Program-made: the position numbers and the translations under genes
Notes under the pieces: model-generated
The model's database searches: none
What the model saw: the letters and a program-made list of their open reading frames with translations, nothing else
What the model was told of the DNA's origin: nothing
Assembly (NCBI GenBank): GCA_036897485.1
Contig: JAYMTF010001066.1
Coordinates: forward strand, 1-26,659
Length of the DNA stretch: 26,659 bases
DNA from: Pelargonium nanum
Lineage: Eukaryota; Streptophyta; Magnoliopsida; Geraniales; Geraniaceae
Direction: 5' to 3'
Shown: piece by piece, positions 10,829-21,680 of the stretch
Numbering within the stretch: the first letter of the stretch is position 1
How the letters are laid out: each line of letters opens with the position of its first letter

Positions 10829-11110
10829 GATAATTAATGTCTAGTGTATAGTCAATCTCCAATAAGCTCTTCCTTTTAATAGAATAAAACTCAATTTTAT
10901 ATTTTAACTTTTGTATTTAAAGTCAAGCTTACTCATGATCTTGTTTATATTAGAGAGATGGCGTTGGATGTCGGAGAGGCTGAACGTTGGGTAGTGAGGG
11001 AGGCGCTACAGTACTGGGCGACATCGAACGATTGGAGAAGAGTGGAGATGGAAGCGGATGTGCACTCTGTCAGCATGGTCGTGCAAAAACTGGACATAGC
11101 GGTTAGAGGT

Positions 11111-11302
11111 GTAACTTTTATTTTATCAACACCGAGACATCATACTCGAAGTAACAATGTTTCTACTCCCCAAAGGGAGCATCACCTTAAACCCCATCCC
11201 ACAAATCTCACCTCATACCGTCGACAACGAGGCTCGAACTTGAGACCTCATAGATTATTCAATGTAGTATTAACCACTTGGCCCAACATGTCTTGGTAAC
11301 TT
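11111..11302 (-). mobile_element. tRNA-derived SINE, minus strand, inside the RNase H remnant
   Basis: The 178-bp element (11118-11295) is flanked by GTAACTT direct repeats (11111-11117 and 11296-11302). On the minus strand it reads CCAAGACATGTTGGGCCAAG, an A-box-like GGGCCAAGTGGTTAA, a B-box-like CAAGTTCGAGCCTCG, and ends A-rich. It belongs to the same family as the copy at 10660-10811. It sits between the middle and end stretches of the RNase H-like domain. Confidence 0.78.
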
Positions 11303-11505
11303 GTGGGTTGCTTGAGTTTAGTCGATAGATTCGATATTGTCATATTTTTGTATGTTAGGCGCTTTGCGAATAAGGTGGCTCACAAACTTGCTCGACTTCT
11401 TCGATTGTTTTCTTTGGGATCTATTCCGGATTTCATGATTAATGCTGGTATTTTCAACGATTTGGAATATAGTGTTGGTTTCTTTTTAAAAAATGATGTT
11501 TAAAT

Positions 11506-12972
11506 TTTCATTCGGTTGTAAATTGATTCTCTCGTATAAACACTTCTTCTTTTTGTTGTTAAAAATGATTACATGACAAGATATAATATTTTGAAAAAAT
11601 AATTGTTGTCAATAACAACGACTTGTCGACAAAATATTCAAAAAATTCATGCCCCCAAAATAATTTAAAAATAAATACATAAAATGGACTTATCATTAGG
11701 TGACATGTGGCATTTATGAATTATTTTAAATATATATAAACTTTATTATTCAATCATCTTGCTAGACACATGTTTTTTTTTTTAAGGACTTGTGAGACAC
11801 ATGTTAGTTAAATATTTTTTGAATTAAATAAGTGGAATCTAATCATTTTTTTAGAAGCAATTTTTATTTTTAGTTTTATAATATCCTTTGTTACATCAAC
11901 ATTTCTAACTAAGTTGAACGGATGTTTACGAATGAATTAGTTTTTAATTTAGATTCAAATACAAATGTTCAAATATTATTTGAGACAAATACAGTTCATA
12001 TAAAACATTAAATTCAAATATAGAAACTTCAATTATAAGGGAATATAAGTCAAAATCTGCTTTTATTTATGTTTATAATACAAGAAAACTACAACACTAA
12101 ACCTAAACATGTATGCTTGAAGGAGGTATAGCAAGAAAATCAGTGAATTAAGATACTAAGTTTTCAATCTTTTTCCATTATTATTATTTTTTATTTTATG
12201 CATTTCCATTATTGTTAACATCTTGTCTTTTACTCTCTCTTTTTCACCAAGAGAAATAAAATAAGAAAATCCATTGTATGAGTAAGATAAGAACAACCCT
12301 CCTTGCTTTTATTTCTCTCAGCGTTGACTATGAGTTAGGCAAGATAGCTATCCCATTTTTAGGAAAAAAAATAAGTAATTCACTCACACACACACATAAA
12401 AGCTATAGCCTACAATACAAGATCTGTTTATTAATTCAAGTAAAGTTTCAGCAAGAGTTGAGAATGCATATTATGTACAAGTAAAATTATCTGTAAAGCA
12501 TACATAGATGTAAAATATACTCTACATCTTACAATTCAAAACAATTGGAAATTTCAAATTTATTATCCACTTCCTTGCCTAACAATTAACGCAACTCAGT
12601 GAGTCAAGTTTCAAATAACATATCCCAAATTCACATTTGGTTTGATTTCCTCAAATGTATGTGATATATATTGGATTAAAGTTGATAATTTGAACATGAA
12701 TATGTAGACGTGCAACTTTCGAGTAAGACAAATCCGCAAAAATAGACAAAATTTGCCTGAAAAATAAAGTTCGACCTGAAACCAACCACTCCTGAACCGA
12801 CCCGAATCTAATTTTGTAAGCTCTAGCTTGGTGCAAAATCAATGCTATATTTAATTGTTATTGAAGATCACCATAACAACTAATCCATCAAGATTCATCA
12901 ACGTGGATACAAGTAACAATAATATTCTTTGGTAAGCTTCATTGTTGCTCTGAGATTTTGTTTCTTTGTTGG
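11506..12972. other. intergenic, no gene recognised
   Basis: Very AT-rich. The only structure noted is AGACACATGTT repeated at 11764-11774 and 11795-11805, and a short CA run at about 12382-12396. Nothing coding is supported. Confidence 0.5.
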
Positions 12973-13089
12973 TATTTAATAAAACAAACAAATATGGAAG
13001 ATGAGCATTAAACAGTATCTCCCAACTGTTTCCTTTCTCTATTCTTCTTCTTCTTCAACAGTCTCTCTCTGTCTGCGCATGCACCGGAA
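12973..13089 (+). promoter_or_regulatory. core promoter and 5' UTR of the MES-like gene
   Basis: A TATA-like TATTTAATAA (12973-12982) is followed by a pyrimidine-rich leader (about 13026-13072), a common arrangement at plant starts. An extra ATG at 13079, 11 nt before the main ATG and in another frame, opens a 17-codon overlapping uORF ending at 13132. Its context (C at -3) is weak, while the main ATG has G at -3 and G at +4, so leaky scanning is expected. Confidence 0.45.
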
Positions 13090-16000
13090 ATGGGGAATAT
13101 CTGCACCTGCCTTTCGCCGGTGCCGCCGGTGAGGAAGCGATCCGCCAAGCGCCTCCCTGGCGCGCCACCATCTGCCCCCAACTCCAGCAACCGGTGGTCC
13201 CGAGTCCGGTCATCGCGGAAGGACAAACTGGACGACTCCATTCTTCAGGAGCAGGCCATCGCCGCCGCCATTCTCTTCAGGCACCACCAGCAGAACGGCG
13301 GCGACCTGCATTTCGACCGCTCCGTCTCGCTGCGCTACCCTAACTCCACCTCCAAGAAGAATCAGGTCAATCGGAGCGCCAGCACCCGTACCCGCTCCCT
13401 CACCGACCCCCTGCTTCAACCTCACCAGCTTCTTAATCAGGTTTTCTTCATTACCTCTATTTGTTTTGCTAAGTAGTTGGATTGTGGTTGAGGTTTTTGA
13501 GGTCGAGTTTATGGATGATTTGTTGTAGAAATGGAATGATTTTATGATATTGATTTTGTTAATTTTATAGAGTTAATGACAGAAACTCAACCAAACACAT
13601 TCGAATTGGATCCGGCTGGCGCCTGGGCTAGTTCAGGTGTTAATTCAAACGTGTCAAACTCGCATAGGCTTGGCTGAGTCTCATCCACTGACTCTGTGTC
13701 TGAAATTGTTATTTGGGGAAGAGATCATTGATTTTATGGTCTTGATTGTGTGGTTTGTGAATCTGGGTTTTTGTATATGTTGCTAGTTAATAAATGAATT
13801 AACGTTTAGTGAGAACTAGAAGTGTTCAGAAAATATGATGAATTGCTATTTTGGGAAGATCAACCATTTTATGTTGATTTACATTGGACTCTGTTTGAAA
13901 TGCTCAATATGGTCAAATAGGGCACACTCCAATATATGATTGTCCTTTTCCTTTTTTAGAAAAAAAAAACATAATCATATGGATCATAAACAAGAAAAGT
14001 AGATGCACTGGAGTTTTTTTTTTTTTTTTTTTTCCTTTCAGATTATTGCCAAAAGCTAAATTGCTAGCTGCAACCAATATGTTGAATATTCTTCAGTAAA
14101 TGAAATGATTAATATTGCCCTATATTTTTGTTCTCTTTTTTTCTCCATAGTTCTCTATTTGTTCTCATTGCTCAAAATATCTCTTCTTAAATAGTTGTTC
14201 CCTTTAACAGGATTTCAAGGTTGATGATCTTGAGAGCAGGCATTTTGTCCTTGTCCACGGAGGTGGTTTCGGTGCTTGGTGTTGGTATAAAAGTATTGCA
14301 CTTCTACAAGAAAGCGGTTTCAAAGTTACTGCTGTAGACTTAACTGGTTCTGGAATTCATTCATATGATACAAACAGCATCACTAGTCTTTCACAATACG
14401 TGGAGCCACTCACTGATTTTCTTGACAAACTTGGAGATGGGGAGAAGGTTATGTTTCTTATTTCTTTTTCCTCCTTACTTGCTTCCTTCTTCTTTGAATG
14501 TTTGCTGCTGATTTATCCTAGACTCCTAGTTAGTTATCATCTACTGAGCATTTCATAAGATTCATGAGAATGAACTGTTGAGCTCTGCTGGAAAGCGTAG
14601 TTATTTTCATCAACTTCGCTTTGAAGGTGCATACATGATGATTCAGAGCTTTTGCACTCTTTATTTGCTTTTGGCTTTTGAGATTTTCTTACCTCAATAG
14701 AAGACCAAATGGAAATGTTAACAAGTTCATTGTTTTGGTTACCCAAAAGTTCGACAAGCTCATTGTTATGCCGAACTCATATTGGATAGCTTGCTTATGA
14801 ATACTAAACATGGAAATCTTTAGGTGCATTTCAAGGCCTTTAGAATAAAGGAGCTGTGAAAGAACTAGATTTGGTTTGCAAAGAAAATTCATCAAAACAT
14901 GATGTCATTTTTCCTGATGATTTATTCTTTGTTTAACAATCAATCGGCAGGTGATTTTGGTGGGGCATGATTTTGGTGGTGCATGCATATCTTATGCAAT
15001 GGAGTTGTTTCCTCATAAAGTGTCCAGGGCTGTTTTTATTGCTGCAGCAATGCTGACTGATGGACAAAGTACTCTTGATATGTTTTCTCAACAGGTTTCC
15101 CTTCATTTACCAACACTTTGAATTCCATTAAATCAATGCTTTTCAATTGAATGATAGCCACACTGCAAGAGTTGAGCTGTTCATATATGTTTAGAGGAAT
15201 ATTGAAATATATATTCTCTAGATTTAGAACCAGTATTCTTATTCAAACTAGATTTGAGGTGCCCATTTATGTTTAGAAGAAAATTAAACTCGATTTTGAC
15301 TTCTCGTTATTACTCGAGATTTTTTTTTCATCCTGGGTAGCGCATCTTCTTGCCTCAAAAAGCATCTACCAATGTTTGTTGTTGTTGCTGTTGTGTGTGT
15401 GTGTGTGAGAGAGAGAAAGAAAGAGAGAGAGAGAGGTGATTTGTTGGTCACAATTTATATAGTTCATCCATTCTGGGTTGAGTTCTTCTGACTAATACTT
15501 GGAAATATTGCAGGCAGGTTCAGATGATCTAATGCGTAAGGCCCAGATATTGCTGTATGCAAATGGGAATAATCAGCCTCCGACTGCAATTGATCTAGAC
15601 AAGTCGATGTTGAGGGACTTGCTGTTCAACCAAAGTCCTTTAAAGGTATGTTTGATAATCATTAGGAAAGAGCAACAGCTCCAATTCACGTGGCTGGTAA
15701 GAAAGGTTCCTTTTCAGTTGCTTCATTATGCTCGAAGGTGTTTGTGATATCGCTTTTGGGAAGCATGGCTTGTACTAGTAGCCATTTAGGATCTCCATTT
15801 TGAAGGAACTATTGTTACATCTCTTTTGTTTGCCATTTTAAGATTGTTCTCAAAACTTAGATAGCCACTACGCAGATAAAAATCTATATGATACAAAATG
15901 CATTCGTTCAGCATGTGCCAGTGCAGAACAGAAACATTATTGTCTTTGTTTTTCTTCCTTTCTCATTAGTGAAAGCAACGAACCATTTTGAACAGGCTGT

Positions 16001-16411
16001 TCGAAATTTACTTACTTTTGGAAGTTTTCGAAAAACGCCCTTGGATTTTAATCATAACCAGACACGGCAAAAGCATTTTTAGTTTTCAGGTCATGCATAC
16101 AAATGTTCATTAACTCTTGCTGATTCTATGTTGCTCAGGATATTGCATTAGCATCTGTATCAATGAGGTCAATCCCCTTTGCACCAGTTTTGGAGAAGCT
16201 CTCTCTTTCGGAAATGAACTATGGCTCCTTGAGGCGTTTTTACATCGAAACAACAGAAGATAATGCCATACCACTGACGGTACAAGAGAGCATGATAAAC
16301 TCAAGGCCTCCGGAAAAGGTATTTCGGCTAAAAGGTGCTGACCACTCGCCGTTTTTCTCCAAACCACAAGCCTTGCACAAGTTAATGGTAGAGATCTCGA
16401 GAATCCCGTAG
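13090..16411 (+). CDS. MES11-15-type methylesterase-like alpha/beta hydrolase
   Basis: Five exons: 13090-13440, 14211-14447, 14951-15094, 15514-15645 and 16139-16411. All introns are GT..AG and phase 0, giving 378 residues. Residues 1-117 are a basic, Ser/Arg/Pro-rich extension starting MGNICTC, which fits N-myristoylation at Gly2 and palmitoylation at Cys5/Cys7. Relatives are often predicted to be chloroplastic instead. The hydrolase domain starts at about 128 with the oxyanion-hole motif LVHGGGFGAWCW (133-142). The nucleophile elbow is VGHDFGGA with Asp203 where esterases have Ser. The other triad positions are kept: Asp329 (TEDNAIP) and His357 (GADH). MES proteins of the SABP2 group remove methyl groups from methyl salicylate, methyl jasmonate or methyl-IAA. 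The MES11-15 subgroup is the closest match by its N-terminal extension and length. Activity is uncertain because of Asp203. Confidence 0.95.
14014..14033. repeat. T20 homopolymer in MES intron 1
   Basis: Uninterrupted run of 20 T, followed by a pyrimidine-rich stretch. Probably slippage-prone; no function assigned. Confidence 0.9.
15376..15436. repeat. compound (GTT)n(GT)n(GA)n microsatellite in MES intron 3
   Basis: GTT units pass into (GT)n and then (GA)n with a few AAAG interruptions. A typical intronic microsatellite, likely polymorphic in length. Confidence 0.9.
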
Positions 16412-16784
16412 ACCTGATCTTACGCTCTCGGATGGTTTGTGGAACAAACTGATAAACATCATGTTTGACTGCACAATGCCGCATTGGCGATTTGCAACTA
16501 GAAGCATGGTTTCGTACTGATGATTACATGCTCATACTAGTGAATACCATACCTGAATCTGAATGCTCATGCTCGGACGGGGAAAATGTTCGTATTTTTG
16601 TTTCGTTCTCCTTTCCTTTCCTTTGGGTGAGACATGTTTATGTGTTGTTGACATTTTGAATCACTATATAAATAGAACATTGGTGTATGTACTGTGACTG
16701 ATTCAATGGCATATACATTTTGGTTCAATTTCATTCTAGGCGGGTAGTGATTACATTAAACTCCCTTTCATTGATCGACATTTT
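16412..16784. other. 3' UTR and flank of the MES-like gene
   Basis: Follows the TAG at 16409-16411. A TATAAATAG near 16667 and nearby T-rich sequence could serve as polyadenylation signals, but none is decisive. No coding content. Confidence 0.4.
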
Positions 16785-16902
16785 ACTGACAACTATTGGA
16801 GCAAACGGTTTAAGGCGCTATGACCTTCTTGAGGTCTTAGATTCAAGCCTTCTATTAAACGTTGTTGGTATTGCGGATGAAAAAAACTGACTGATGGTTG
16901 GA
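16785..16902 (+). mobile_element. short SINE-like insertion
   Basis: A-box-like GGTTTAAGGCGCTATG (about 16808-16823), B-box-like AGGTCTTAGATTCAAGCCTT (about 16835-16854) and a short A run (16880-16886). The flanks ACTGACAACTATTGGA (16785-16800) and ACTGACTGATGGTTGGA (16886-16902) are imperfect direct repeats. At about 85 bp it is short for a SINE, so it may be truncated. Confidence 0.45.
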
Positions 16903-19393
16903 TAAAAGAAAGCAGTTAAGTTAGGTTACAAGTTACAAGACAATAGTGTTGGATTGAGATAGGAGATGAGACAATTCACTGGAAATGTCCACATGCGTGG
17001 TACTGCAGCAAATTGGATGCTAGCACTTTTTTTGTCTCTGAGATCTAAAAACAACTTTATAAAAATCTGAGTGACCATACCAATAGTAGGTGCAGTTATG
17101 TGAGATGTATCTTCCTTTGTCCTCAATTATACGATTCCCCTTCTTCATGCCTGTCCTGTCCATCCATTTTTCTATTTTTTTTCCTATATATACCATCTCG
17201 TTGAATTCCACTCATACCCGTCCTGATATATTTGTGGTAGTGTAGCGACTCGCTGAATTCAAATTTTTTTAATGAAGTTTTGGTACTTCATCGACAACTT
17301 AGTCTATGAATCAAACATTTATTGACTTATACGTTGTAATGGTGATCAGATTGTTTTTAACATACTCAAAATAAGACAATGTTTTTTCTCTCACTTAGAG
17401 GTGAGACAATTTTTGTGAAGAATTTAGTATTCTTTGTTATTGTTTAAATTTTGTTTTTCAAATATATTATATATTAAAACATATATCATTATACCACTTT
17501 TTCATAAATTTATGGTAGGAAGTGTTTGCTTTATAAGACTTTTTATACTCACAAGTTTTTCCAAAGAAAAAGAAAGTGACGGTATGAAATGGGAAACAAG
17601 GCGTGTCAATCATTTCGGAGGTCTCGTGCTAAAACTGCACATGTCCATCTACAAGCCTGTTGTAAAATGATGACTAGAATGTACATTTATTCATGTTCAT
17701 CCAACACGTGCTTGGACTTTTTGCAAGGAGTTTGATGTTGTTTTTTAGTGTGATGAACATCTTGTAGTTCATCTGCGACGTTTGGAGAAAACTACCGATC
17801 TCGCTCTAATTTATTAAGTCAAGATTCTCCCTCTTAAGAGTGAGAAACACTTGACTGTAAGAGTTAGACTGTTGTCGAGACTTGACCAATGAGAGAATTT
17901 TGTGCCTAATTGTTGAGGGATTGCTTATCTATCCTCATTGCTTGGCATTTGTCTTCCTCGGGTACTTCTGGTTCTTCCTTTTGGGACACTGAAGGAGATG
18001 TAAATTCTAAAAACATAGTTCCTACCCCTATGGTACATCCTCAATGGCCTCCGAGATATGAGTTTGAGAATGCATTTTGCACTAACATAAAAAAAATGTT
18101 TCCATTTTTTGAATCAGTTCGTCGTTAATTAAGTTCCAAGGACAATAATTCTTTTGAATATAATTATGAGTAGGGTTCTTATGAAATGATTGAAGAAGTA
18201 GTTTGTGTTATGGATGAAAGTTTGCGTTTGATGAGGGATTAACATATTCATCATAATGTGGATATCTGTTTTTCCGCGACAACTCAATTGTTCGATCAAT
18301 TCGACCTATTATTTTCTTCATGCATGCTAAGATGTTTAAACAAGGTTTCGAAACACTCTTGCTCCCTTTGTTGCCAAGTTGCTCGAATTTTGTCTGCTAA
18401 CATCTTCCTAGTCGCTTCTTAATTTCTATTCAATTATAACTTGTTTTTTAGGATGTCTACTACAGTATAAATATAGTGTTTTATGTTGACATATTTTGCT
18501 GTTTGTAACGTTCGTTGAGATTATGATCTTTTCGTTGCGCTATAATGGAGAGGTAGATGCAATCCGTTTGTTTAATTGGTCTATTAAGAAACGACTCGGT
18601 AGTTCAAAACACGCACTTTTCTTGGAGGCGTTGAGCCCAACTATGTAGTTCGATCCATTGGACCAATTTTGGGGGAAGAAAAGAAAAGAAATAACGAATA
18701 ATTATCCATTCATTTGAAAAAGTAAAAAAAATTCAGCAATGCCGCTTTCATGAATTTGAATTTTGATTTTAAGAATCTTATATTTATTGCCGTTATTGTT
18801 GGAGACTTGATATTGACACGAAAGAAAATGCATTTATACTTGAAGTTTGACAGGCAGCCATATGGCAAATGTGAAATGTGTACTGTTTTAAATTATTTTT
18901 AATTAAATATTAATAGAGATCATCAAAAATTCAAGAGTAGCTTTTTATGTATTTTATTAATTTACTTTATATTATTGTGTGTAAAATTATTTGATGGAGA
19001 ATAAATTTTAATAAAATCATAGACATAAAAGTTGTGTAAATTATAATGTTTTAATTTTTACTATGATGTATGACTTCTTTTAAATAGTTGTTCACTTATT
19101 AGATACTATTATTCTGCCTTTTCAAAATAAGTATTACGTTTTTTATTTTAAAGAAAAAGTAAAAAAAATACTAGTTAATATTGTATATTTTTTATACTCA
19201 TGCACATTGTGGTAGCAAACTATTGTATGAGATACTAACATATTTATTGTATGAGATACTATTGATAATTTATGCATAACTAATTTTGTAAAAAACATTC
19301 ATTTTGGAATAAAAATGCAAGTGAAATCGGAGACTTATTAACATGAACCACAATCTTCAGTTTAGTGTTTTAAATTCAACAACACAAGTAGGC
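16903..19393. other. gene-poor intergenic DNA
   Basis: No supported gene. The open stretch at 17910-18128 lacks an ATG start and has no recognised similarity; it could be an eroded coding remnant. A 17-bp direct repeat TATTGTATGAGATACTA occurs at 19221-19237 and 19245-19261. The rest is AT-rich. Confidence 0.45.
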
Positions 19394-19579
19394 AATCACA
19401 TTTTTTTTATTAGAGCAGGAAATTATTTTTTATCAGTTAAGCTACACAATAAAGGACAACTCTCCCTATTAACTTAAAACTTTACCCCACCCAATTTATT
19501 CTATAAGGACGCTCGAACTCGAAATCTAAAAAAAAATCCAAACCGTTTTACAGAACAAATCTGGGTGGAAATCACATTT
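19394..19579 (-). mobile_element. SINE-like element with 10-bp target duplication
   Basis: The 166-bp body (19404-19569) lies between identical AATCACATTT repeats (19394-19403 and 19570-19579). On the minus strand it has a B-box-like TTTCGAGTTCGAGCGTCC, an A-box-like region TTTGTTCTGTAAAACGGTTT, and an A-rich 3' tail (the T run at 19401-19409). This is SINE architecture in a family distinct from the CCAAGACATG family. It lies about 200 nt upstream of the SPIRAL1-like promoter. Confidence 0.65.
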
Positions 19580-19774
19580 AAATGTTAAGAAAGTTACAAA
19601 ATCCACTACACAATGACATCCTTTTTCCAAACAAAAAAACATTGAGGGTGTAATTTTCATATTAAAAAACTTAAGGGGACAAAGTTAAGAAGAGCACATT
19701 TTTACAGTCAAAAGTGCACAAAACTAAAAGCTGAAGGATCAATAATACAATAAGTTGAAATTTCTTACCGTCAT

Positions 19775-19860
19775 ATTATATATAGCACATATCTCTTCCT
19801 GTTGTTGTTCCTCATCATTTGCCGCTGTCTTGCTCCAAATTGCTGTTTCTCAACAATTAG
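19775..19860 (+). promoter_or_regulatory. TATA box and non-coding first exon of the SPIRAL1-like gene
   Basis: ATTATATATAG at 19775-19785 is a good TATA box. About 25-30 nt downstream begins a CT/TG-rich leader with no ATG, ending CAACAATTAG|GTACGATC, a convincing donor at 19861. The coding exon is preceded by an acceptor (TTTTTCAG, ending 21112). Together these suggest a 5' UTR intron of about 1.25 kb (19861-21112). Leader introns often raise expression in plants; here that is inference. Confidence 0.55.
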
Positions 19861-21155
19861 GTACGATCTCTCCTTTTTATCCGCTTACATTTTCAATTTT
19901 CTCTATCGATCTGTTCTTGCTTTCTTTCTGCAACATTTCCATTTACTTTTGGTGCTTTCTCCGATCATTTTGGCATGCATTTCCGCTTATGCTGTTGGTG
20001 TTGTTTGTGATTTCAAAAAATGAATCGCTACACAGATGTAAAGTGTGTTTTTGTCAGATCTGTCATAGCGTTTGAAAGATTTTGATTTTGTTTTGGAAAT
20101 GGTGGAGATTTGTGTTTGCGGTATATAATTTTGGTACCAGAATGGGTGTATTGTGGGGTTGTTTAGTAGATGTTTGGTGTTAGTGATCTGGAATTTAGTG
20201 CTCAGCAGTTCAAATGATTTGGTATCTGTTTGGTTTGTGGTTAACCTGGTAGGTTTGTAAATTGTGACTTTGTTTTGTTGTTGATGTTGATGTTGATGAG
20301 TGTTGGAGTATTTAGGGTTGTGAAACCCTTAGATGGCCCATGGTTATAATTGTGGATTAGTCATGATCTTGTGTCAGCCATAAGTCTTCAGATCTGAGAT
20401 GTTTGATTCAAATTAGCTATCTAAGATACATAGCTTAGGTCTAGGTCCACTACTTTAACTTGTATGTACATAGTTTTCAAACTCTCCAAGCCCCTCTTTC
20501 TTTGAAACCCATGTTTTTGTATTACTTGTCGAAGATTTTTGTTGTCCTTAGCTCTGAACGATACTCTCTGAAAGTAAATGAAATCAAAGAGCTAAAAGTT
20601 TGTTAATTGAATGTGACTGATGATTAAATATAAGAGCTGACTTCAGCGAATTTCTTACTTTATTGGACCGTGCAGGAATCATCTCAATTGTGCTGTATGG
20701 AAAATGTTCCTTTGTAGTGGAGAATAACATGCTCCTGGCTTTAGGATACATTCATTAAAAGTTGATGGCATCTCTAAAAACAAAATATGAATTTCATTTT
20801 TTTATATTTCACTTTATGAAGTTGAAACTTTAAATGTCAAAGTATTTGATGTTTTTTATTAGATTTGGGTTCTTGTTCTTGCTTATTATTTGTGTGCTTT
20901 ATATTGCTGTGACAATGCGCCTGTATGTTTTGATATCCAATTGCAGTATCCGAAAATGGTTTTGTTCTTCAGAGAATGCTTGCCTGTGTTTTCTGTTGCA
21001 GCTTGTACATTTGATCAGTGTTCTTGTTTTTATCTGTCACATTTTGATCAGATTCAATGCTTCATATTGATGTGTGTCTGTGTAGAAACTAATTAAGACG
21101 ATGCTTTTTCAGGTTTTAGATTTCATATTTTAGAACAAAAAAACAACCAAACAGA

Positions 21156-21680
21156 ATGGGTCGTGGTGTCAGCTGTGGTGGTGGACAGAGCTCTTTGAGC
21201 TACCTGTTTGGAAGTGGAGAGCCTGCCAACAAGGCTCCACCTGCTCAGAACCCGGCTCCGGCCACAAGTGATGCGACTCCTCCTGCTGCAGCACAACCAG
21301 AGAACGTGCCTGCTCAGAGAGCCACTCCTCCCGCACAACCAATTGATAAGGGGATTCCAGCTGGAATTCAAGGGAGTCAAGCAAACAACTATCTCCGGTC
21401 TGAGGGGCAGAACTGTGGCAATTTTCTCACGGTATGGCCATATTAGATTTCCAGCTCAAATATAGTTAAAACATAGTTCATGTGAAACACTTGCATTTAT
21501 GACATGTTTTTTCCTTTGAGCCATAAAGTTACCGTAGGTCTGTCTCTTCTTGCACGTGTTGATCATAATTGGTGTTGTTCTAAAATGTCTTCTATGCAGG
21601 ACCGTCCATCTACCAAAGTTCATGCTGCTCCTGGTGGAGGATCTTCCTTGGGCTATCTCTTTGGTGGCGATGGGAAATGA
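21156..21680 (+). CDS. SPIRAL1-like microtubule-associated protein
   Basis: Two exons, 21156-21431 and 21600-21680, join in phase 0 to give 118 residues ending FGGDGK then TGA. The N-terminus MGRGVSCGGGQSSLSYLFGS and the C-terminus ending GGGSSLGYLFG are the paired conserved repeats of the SPIRAL1 family. The central residues 25-65 are Ala/Pro-rich and variable, followed by the conserved IPAGIQGSQANNYLRSEGQN and DRPSTKVHAAP. SPIRAL1 proteins are small plant proteins that bind cortical microtubules and plus ends and guide directional cell expansion. Compared with the usual motif there is Cys at position 7 and Ser at 15, where Ser and Gly are common. Length is normal. The SP1L number cannot be assigned from sequence alone. 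Confidence 0.95.

Larger units (their letters stand above)
10449..10850. repeat. 13-bp direct repeat flanking a 376-bp SINE-bearing block
   Basis: TGTCTAGTGTATA occurs at 10449-10461 and again at 10838-10850, both copies preceded by a similar TAATT-rich word. Between them lie two oppositely oriented SINEs. The arrangement looks like a target-site duplication of an outer insertion, or a short local duplication, inside the RNase H remnant. Confidence 0.5.
10377..11505 (+). pseudogene. RNase H-domain remnant (LINE-type or domesticated), split by SINEs
   Basis: Three separated plus-strand stretches resemble the plant type-1 RNase H domain found at the C-terminus of plant LINEs and in related single-domain genes. 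About 10377-10425 gives the start-of-domain pattern VKINIDGE. About 10958-11110 gives a helix with VVREALQYW and RVEMEADVHSVSMVVQ. About 11315-11500 gives the end-of-domain pattern YVRRFANKVAHKLARLL. SINEs sit in both gaps (10493-10811 and 11118-11295). The second and third stretches are in different frames even apart from the SINE, so it is a decayed remnant. Whether it came from a LINE or from a host RNase H-like gene cannot be decided here; no reverse transcriptase is visible beside it. Confidence 0.6.

Noticed and set aside
13008-13425. Open frames antisense to MES exon 1.
   Set aside because: They are shadows of a GC-rich exon; the sense frame splices into a complete methylesterase.
17910-18128. 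A 72-codon open stretch of unknown type.
   Set aside because: No ATG start, no recognised domain, no splice partners. It may be an eroded coding remnant, but this cannot be supported.
18590-18700. A possible SINE B box (TAGTTCGATCCATT) with an A-rich tail.
   Set aside because: No convincing A box or target duplication.
20834-21096. Hydrophobic open frames before the SPIRAL1-like gene.
   Set aside because: They are T-rich leader-intron sequence and show no family similarity.
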